Shown here one piece after another: positions 59,776 through 64,000 of a DNA stretch of 64,000 bases. Where the stretch lies: NCBI GenBank assembly GCA_012270485.1, contig JAAXIF010000019.1:1-64000 (forward strand), given 5' to 3'. The position numbers and the translations under genes were made by a program. The DNA comes from Sphingobacteriales bacterium. GTDB taxonomy: Bacteria > Bacteroidota > Bacteroidia > Chitinophagales > Chitinophagaceae. Numbering within the stretch: position 1 is the first letter of the stretch; the number at the start of each line of letters is the position of its first letter. The notes under the pieces were generated by a model, which was given only the letters and a program-made list of their open reading frames with translations, ran no database searches and had not been told where the DNA came from.

Positions 59776-60402
59776 TTACTGACATGCAGCTAACAATTTA
59801 GTTGCCTGATCCTTTCCCCATATAGGATGAAAAGCAGAAGCTGGCTTATAAGTATCATACAGCTCCAAAGATTTTTCTACCAATTTCTTAGCTACTGCTT
59901 TACCACCGCCAAAAGCTGTGGGTACATTGATCATGTATTGGGCTTCGACCAGATAAATTCTAGGATTGTTGGCGTCAGCTTTCTTTGCATCTTCAATAGC
60001 TTGCGCTGCGATAGCTCCATAGGTTTGGTAACGTGTCATACCATCTACCGTTAATTGCTGGATCGCAATCATCTGACGCATACAATACGTATCTGCATTT
60101 CTTTCCAATACTTCTGCTTTACTTAACAGGTCTTTACTTTTTTCTGCTACTTTATCTTTATCAGCTTTTGGATTCATCCAACCCGTTAGATGATTGGCAT
60201 AAGCTGCATAATAATAAGGTAGCCACTTGTCTTTCTCAGCATCAGCAATACGCTCAAAAAATGCTGAAGCCGCAGCCATATCTTCTGCTGTCTTAGCTGC
60301 ACTAAATTGTTCCAATCCCTTTTGCATACCGGCTTCATACCTTGTTTGCGCAGTAAGATGTCCGGTAATGAACATGGATAAAATGATGATGATTTGTTTC
60401 AT
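59776..60402 (-). CDS. Secreted TPR-like protein
   Basis: A 208-residue exported protein: a signal peptide (MKQIIIILSMFITGHLTAQ) followed by helical repeats with Ala-rich pairs, such as EQFSAAKTAEDMAAASAFFERIADAEKDKWLPYYYAAYA and LVEAQYMINVPTAFGGGKAVAKKLVEKSLELY. The pattern resembles tetratricopeptide repeats without a clear consensus. Function unknown. It ends 51 bp before the membrane-protein operon, so it may be the start of that transcript. Confidence 0.7.
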   Translation of the reverse strand: MKQIIIILSMFITGHLTAQTRYEAGMQKGLEQFSAAKTAEDMAAASAFFERIADAEKDKWLPYYYAAYANHLTGWMNPKADKDKVAEKSKDLLSKAEVLERNADTYCMRQMIAIQQLTVDGMTRYQTYGAIAAQAIEDAKKADANNPRIYLVEAQYMINVPTAFGGGKAVAKKLVEKSLELYDTYKPASAFHPIWGKDQATKLLAACQ

Positions 60403-60414
60403 GGTTTAAAGTTT

Positions 60415-60498
60415 GATTTCTTGATTTATGATTTTTTATCCGAAAGACTCCTGCGGAGATTTTATTTTTGACTTTTGACTTTTCACTTTTGACTTCTT
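60415..60498. repeat. G words, E element and F words joined in one gap
   Basis: TTTGATTTCTTGATTTATG (family G) is followed by an E element ATCCGAAAGACTCCTGCGGA (60438-60460) and then TTTTGAC/TTTTCAC heptads (family F). The last F heptad contains the stop codon of the 2TM protein. Two different families meet at E. Confidence 0.8.
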
Positions 60499-60764
60499 TC
60501 CTCTTGCTCCTTCAACTTCTCATACTCTTCCGCAGCCGTTAAAAATTTGGTGCCATGATAAGCATGAAAATATTGGAAAGCCAATCCAACACCCCATCCT
60601 AACATCACCCAGATGGGCCAGAAGTATGAGTCGATTCCTGATGTAAAAAACCAGACTCCTATTAAAAAAGCATTTACCATCAGATAGCTGAATAGACTCC
60701 ATTTGAATCCGGCTCTGGCTTTTGCCATCTGCCAAAGTTGCTCATCGCGTTGTTCGTTGTTCAT
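60483..60764 (-). CDS. 2TM domain protein
   Basis: A 93-residue protein with two membrane helices (WSLFSYLMVNAFLIGVWFFTSG and YFWPIWVMLGWGVGLAFQYFHAY) linked by a short loop, the 2TM (PF13239) pattern. A polar C-terminal tail follows. The domain often joins LytTR or histidine kinase modules in Bacteroidota, but here stands alone. The last residues (ERSQK) and the stop codon come from family F heptads, as in hemJ. It lies upstream of the secreted TPR-like gene. Confidence 0.8.
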   Translation of the reverse strand: MNNEQRDEQLWQMAKARAGFKWSLFSYLMVNAFLIGVWFFTSGIDSYFWPIWVMLGWGVGLAFQYFHAYHGTKFLTAAEEYEKLKEQEERSQK

Positions 60765-60775
60765 TTTATTAAGTT

Positions 60776-60910
60776 TGATTTTTAGATTTTTTGATTTCTT
60801 GATCTTTGATTTATGATTTCTTGTCCGAAGGACTCCTTCGGAGATCTTTTTGACTTTTCAATTTTGACTTTTCACTTTTTTTGTGGTCTGTAGCTTGAAA
60901 CTTGTAGCCT
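60776..60910. repeat. Composite repeat gap: G, E, F and leuS-type words
   Basis: TTTGATTTTTAGATTTTTTG (family G) continues to 60822, then a perfect E palindrome TCCGAAGGACTCCTTCGGA (60824-60842), then TTTTGAC/TTTTCAA/TTTTGAC/TTTTCAC heptads (family F), then GTAGCTTGAAACTTGTAGCC, which resembles the array in leuS. It fills the gap before the TonB-dependent receptor stop. Confidence 0.8.
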
Positions 60911-63116
60911 ATAAATTATTATTTATTGCATCCTGCCTTCTATCCACTCCCCAACTCAGAAATACACCTAAGAAGAAGAACTGTGGAGCAGGGGGTGTGA
61001 TGGCTTCTTTTCTTTGTCCGTTGTTTGAATAGTTATAACCGAATATTTGTTTGCTATTTAATACGTTGGTAACCGAACCCACAAATACCGCATATGCTTT
61101 TCCTAAGGAAGTGAGGTAATTGAAACTGAAACCCAAATTGTGATAATCGATCGTTTTACCCTGATCTGCTATGGTATACTGAGCTCCGCTCTGAACCAAG
61201 TTGTAGTAAGGGCGACCGGTAGCATAAGAATACGTGAAGTTGAATCCTGTATTGATCTTGCTGATAAAACGTTTCATCACAAATGATGCTGTATGATTGG
61301 CTGCGAATGTGGGTTGTAATTGTTTGGGATAATTGAGAAAATCACGTTTGGTATCGAGATAAGAATAACTGACCCAGTAATCCAATCCTTTGATTGTTTT
61401 TTTATCTCTCCAAAATAATTCAACCCCTTTGGCATCACCGGCTCCGGCATTATTCAACACTGGATGTGTTTTTACCAATTCATCATATTTTTTATAAAAT
61501 GCTTCTACACGAAAAGTTTGTAAAGCTGTATTTTTGATGTAGTTAGCAATAAAGTGAGTGGCTTTCGCATAACCAAAATTTGTAGTAGTATAGAGAAAAT
61601 TATTTTCGGGCTTTTGATAGAACTCACCATAAGCAATACTCATTTGTGCTCCTTTTCCTGTTTTATAGGCAAGTGATAAACGAGGAGCGATATTGGCTTT
61701 ATTTATCAAAGAAGAATGTTCAAATCGTACCCCTACTTTGGCTGCCAGATCATTGGTAATATACAGATCGGCTTCTGTAAACAATGCTTTGAAATGATCA
61801 GGTAATGTTGCTTTTTGATTGTTGAATGTACTGCTGTTATAGAAATACATGTATTCACCTCCTGTTCTCAATACACTAATACCACTCAATCGTTTATCAA
61901 ACACTGCTTTGATTTGTGAAAGATCTGAACGTGTTTTGATGGTAAAGTTGTTATTATCAATCCAGGGTTGTCCTGTGGTAATTTTTTGGTTTTGCTGATT
62001 TTGAATCTGTTGTTCAATATCATTATAATCAGTGCTGTAACCCAATCCCAGATTCATTTTCCAGCCATTTCCTAAATTCTCTCTCCAACTTAAATTATTA
62101 TATACATTGATATTGTTGAGACCGAAAGCGTTCTTTAAATTAGGTTCATCAATATTTGCTCTACGCAAACCCAAATCACTAGCTCCAAAAGTTCCATAGT
62201 ATTTGATCATACCACCATTTTTGGTTTTCATCCGGAAGTTGAGATCAGCGGTATGAAACTCCGGCATACGGAAATAATCGGGTTTTTGTTTTACGATGCT
62301 GAAGTAAGGAAGCAGGTTGGTATAACCATAGTTACCACCCCAAGAAGATTTTTTATTTTTTGCTACTTTCTGTAAACCTGCACCCAGAAAAACTGATGAG
62401 ATAGAAGCAGATACTTCTGAACGATCAGGGATATCAATACTTTCCATGATCAATGCCGAAGACAATGCTTGTCCATATAAAGCTGAATAGCCCCCGGTAC
62501 TAAATACGGTTCCTTTGAACAAAGCCGGTGCAAAACGTCCGCGTGATGCAATATCAGGTACGCTCGCAAAAAATGGATTGTTTACTAAAGTCCCATCAAT
62601 AAATTGTTTGGCTTCATAACCGGCACCGCCGCGTACAAATAATCCTTCCTGTTCTCCTACTTGTTGTGCACCGGGTAGTGTTTTTACAACTGCAGAAATA
62701 TCTGCATTCGCCCCACCTGTGGTATATACATCTAAAGAACTTAAAACTGTGGCTGCTCTTTTCTTATCACCTGCTTCAAAACTTCCCGCCGTAACAGTTA
62801 CAGCTTTTAATTCGCTGATTTCTTCTTTCAAAAGAAAATCAATACGAATAGGAAGAGAATCGATGTTTACTTCTTGCTCTACTGTTTTATTGCCGATGCT
62901 ACTGGCAACAATGAATTGTTTGCCCTTCTCATAGGTTTTAAAAGAAAAGCTTCCGGTAGAATCTGAAACCGTTCCATCATAAGAACCTTTGACAACAATA
63001 TTGGCTCCCGCTAGAATACGACCTTTTTGATCTTTCACAGAACCTGTCACCTTAATCTGTGCCTGAACCCCGCTGATCAACAGTGTTACGATCAAACTTA
63101 TTATCCATTTTTTCAT
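60909..63116 (-). CDS. TonB-dependent outer-membrane receptor
   Basis: A 735-residue receptor. Signal peptide MKKWIISLIVTLLISGVQAQ, then a CarboxypepD_reg-like domain (IKVTGSVKDQKGRILAGANIVVKGSYDGTVSDSTGSF), a plug domain (DISAVVKTLPGAQQVGEQEGLFVRGGAGYEAKQFIDG) and a 22-strand-type barrel ending in GVFLSWGVDRRQ. Transported ligand unknown; iron complexes or vitamins are usual, and no SusD partner is adjacent, so it is not a polysaccharide locus. A well-formed promoter lies upstream at 63138-63169. Confidence 0.93.
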   Translation of the reverse strand: MKKWIISLIVTLLISGVQAQIKVTGSVKDQKGRILAGANIVVKGSYDGTVSDSTGSFSFKTYEKGKQFIVASSIGNKTVEQEVNIDSLPIRIDFLLKEEISELKAVTVTAGSFEAGDKKRAATVLSSLDVYTTGGANADISAVVKTLPGAQQVGEQEGLFVRGGAGYEAKQFIDGTLVNNPFFASVPDIASRGRFAPALFKGTVFSTGGYSALYGQALSSALIMESIDIPDRSEVSASISSVFLGAGLQKVAKNKKSSWGGNYGYTNLLPYFSIVKQKPDYFRMPEFHTADLNFRMKTKNGGMIKYYGTFGASDLGLRRANIDEPNLKNAFGLNNINVYNNLSWRENLGNGWKMNLGLGYSTDYNDIEQQIQNQQNQKITTGQPWIDNNNFTIKTRSDLSQIKAVFDKRLSGISVLRTGGEYMYFYNSSTFNNQKATLPDHFKALFTEADLYITNDLAAKVGVRFEHSSLINKANIAPRLSLAYKTGKGAQMSIAYGEFYQKPENNFLYTTTNFGYAKATHFIANYIKNTALQTFRVEAFYKKYDELVKTHPVLNNAGAGDAKGVELFWRDKKTIKGLDYWVSYSYLDTKRDFLNYPKQLQPTFAANHTASFVMKRFISKINTGFNFTYSYATGRPYYNLVQSGAQYTIADQGKTIDYHNLGFSFNYLTSLGKAYAVFVGSVTNVLNSKQIFGYNYSNNGQRKEAITPPAPQFFFLGVFLSWGVDRRQDAINNNL

Positions 63117-63137
63117 TACTCAGTTGTTTTGATAGGA

Positions 63138-63169
63138 CAAACATAGAATAGTTTATTTTATAAACCAAA
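63138..63169 (-). promoter_or_regulatory. Promoter of the TonB-dependent receptor
   Basis: On the minus strand TTTG (63166-63169) and TATGTTTG (63138-63145) are 20 bp apart, a good match to the Bacteroidota -33 TTTG / -7 TAnnTTTG arrangement. The predicted start site lies about 15 bp before the ATG. Confidence 0.55.
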
Positions 63170-63238
63170 TTATAAAAAGAACTTTTTTATCAAAAAAATA
63201 ATGGATTGATAATCAATGCTTTTAGTATGATTAACAGA

Positions 63239-63562
63239 TCAGAGATGCTCTAAAGCCCATTTTTGAATGGCTGAAAAAACCGGTTTTAGGTTCTTACCCA
63301 TAGGGGTCAATGTATATTCCACGGTCGGAGGAACCGTCGCGTAAGCAGTTCGCTGTATAATACCATTTGCTTCCAATGCTTTTAACTCTTTCACCAACAT
63401 GCGGGTATTGATACCTGCTATGGATCTTTCTAGTTCCTTGAATCTTTTTGTACCATCCATGAGAGAATAAAGTATAGCAAATGCCCATTTCCCTCCAATC
63501 AGTTCCAGTGTAGTTCTTACAGGACAAACATTTAATTTCTTAACATTTTTTTTCGTTGCCAT
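63239..63562 (-). CDS. HxlR-family transcriptional regulator
   Basis: A 107-residue winged-helix regulator: CPVRTTLELIGGKWAFAILYSLMDGTKRFKELERSIAGINTRMLVKELKALEANGII matches HxlR, and the wing RTAYATVPPTVEYTLTPMGKNL follows. The conserved Cys near the start (residue 12) is the redox/electrophile-sensing Cys of YodB/HypR-type members. It is divergent from a pirin gene, and HxlR proteins commonly control their neighbour, so pirin is the likely target. Confidence 0.9.
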   Translation of the reverse strand: MATKKNVKKLNVCPVRTTLELIGGKWAFAILYSLMDGTKRFKELERSIAGINTRMLVKELKALEANGIIQRTAYATVPPTVEYTLTPMGKNLKPVFSAIQKWALEHL

Positions 63563-63619
63563 AATCTCTTGTTTTTCAGTTATGCTTTACTTCGTGTTAG
63601 TACTGTACACTGGTGTAAC

Positions 63620-63638
63620 TACTTTCAAATGTAAAGTA
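63620..63638. promoter_or_regulatory. Candidate HxlR operator overlapping the regulator -7 box
   Basis: Palindrome TACTTT-N7-AAAGTA in the HxlR/pirin divergent gap. The minus strand through its centre reads TACATTTG (63626-63633), a TAnnTTTG match, so binding there would block the HxlR gene promoter. Autoregulation is the likely result. Confidence 0.4.
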
Positions 63639-63694
63639 ATAGGATCATATTTGTTATTCAGATAAAAACATTGATCCAATTTAATCATTAGACT

Positions 63695-64000
63695 ATGGCA
63701 CAGCTTATCAAAAAAGTGATACAGAACACACAACTCAATTTTACGAATGACTTTCCCGGATTACGCGGTGTGAATATCATGGCCAAGGATTTTGCCATTG
63801 AACCTTTTCTTGTATTCACAGAGTTTACAATGGATCAACCGGTATTTGGTCCTCACCCACATGCGGGTATTTCAGTCATGACTTATCTGTTGCCCGATAG
63901 CAAAGGAAGCTTTATCAATCGTGACAGTAATGGTGATTTCAGTACCATTGAACCCGGAGGTCTACATATTACCCAAGCAGGGAGTGGCATTCATCATGAT
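63695..64000 (+). CDS. Pirin-family protein, 5' part (truncated by the window)
   Basis: The first 102 codons of a pirin-like bicupin. The N-terminal IKKVIQNTQLNFTNDFPGLRGVNIM leads to VFGPHPHAGISVMTYLLPDSKGSFINRDSNGDF, where HPHAG holds two of the metal-binding His, and LHITQAGSGIHHD gives the next His pair. Pirins bind Fe(II) and some have quercetin 2,3-dioxygenase activity. Not in the ORF track because it runs off the end. Divergent from the HxlR gene, and probably repressed by it. Confidence 0.88.
   Translation, partial: MAQLIKKVIQNTQLNFTNDFPGLRGVNIMAKDFAIEPFLVFTEFTMDQPVFGPHPHAGISVMTYLLPDSKGSFINRDSNGDFSTIEPGGLHITQAGSGIHHD

Overview
The window is about 64 kb of AT-rich chromosome from a member of the Bacteroidota, most likely a Chitinophagaceae bacterium. 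This rests on gene content and order (TonB-dependent receptor with CarboxypepD-like domain, DUF3098 and DUF3108 proteins, rbfA next to a LolE-like permease, ileS next to a TraR/DksA protein, ftsX-DUF3098-uppP) and on repeated TAnnTTTG boxes upstream of genes, the Bacteroidota -7 promoter element. The genus is an inference. No rRNA, tRNA, CRISPR array, prophage, transposase or origin was recognised.

Layout. 0.3-8 kb: lipoprotein, M28 peptidase, LytS/LytR-type two-component pair, dxs, a Tiki/ChaN-like gene broken by one in-frame stop, scpA. 8-16 kb: mscL, PPK2 kinase, EamA exporter, frr, transketolase N-half, LolE-like permease, rbfA, MsbA-like exporter. 16-20 kb: an Ala/Lys/Pro-rich TraR/DksA protein and ileS. 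20.5-30.3 kb: a compact C5 heme pathway, hemJ and hemH on the minus strand and hemA-C-D-E-F-B-L on the plus strand, interrupted by a small four-helix-bundle gene. 30-42 kb: ruvB, an NAD(P)-binding protein, M23 peptidase, tricorn-like S41 protease, a LysR/small protein/SbtA-type bicarbonate transporter group, leuS. 42-55 kb: ftsX-DUF3098-uppP, ruvC, membrane and periplasmic proteins, an MFS/MBL pair, HIT protein, greA, a 2-hydroxyacid dehydrogenase, rsmA, pdxA, an epimerase. 55-64 kb: LolA-like protein, ABC exporter, winged-helix regulator with three membrane proteins, TonB-dependent receptor, HxlR regulator and the start of a pirin gene.

The most unusual property is the intergenic DNA. Most gaps between genes hold an inverted repeat whose arms are tandem runs of a short word, usually 7 nt (TCCATRG, AATTGTG, AAAAGTC, AGTTGAC, ATCAGAC, TATAGGT, TTTCACC), sometimes 8 or 10 nt. 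At least ten unrelated word families share this design. Arrays of the same style lie in frame inside hemC and leuS, and probably ileS, and they supply the C-termini of hemJ, hemD and a 2TM protein and part of a LolA-like signal peptide. One pair of arms encloses the four-helix-bundle (S23/IVS-type) gene inside the heme operon. This resembles the intervening sequences of bacterial 23S rRNA, which are hairpin-ended inserts that sometimes carry an S23 gene. I propose, as inference, that the arrays and this protein family form one dispersed element system. A separate short palindrome (consensus GTCCRNAGGACTCCTTYGGA) is nested in six of the arrays.
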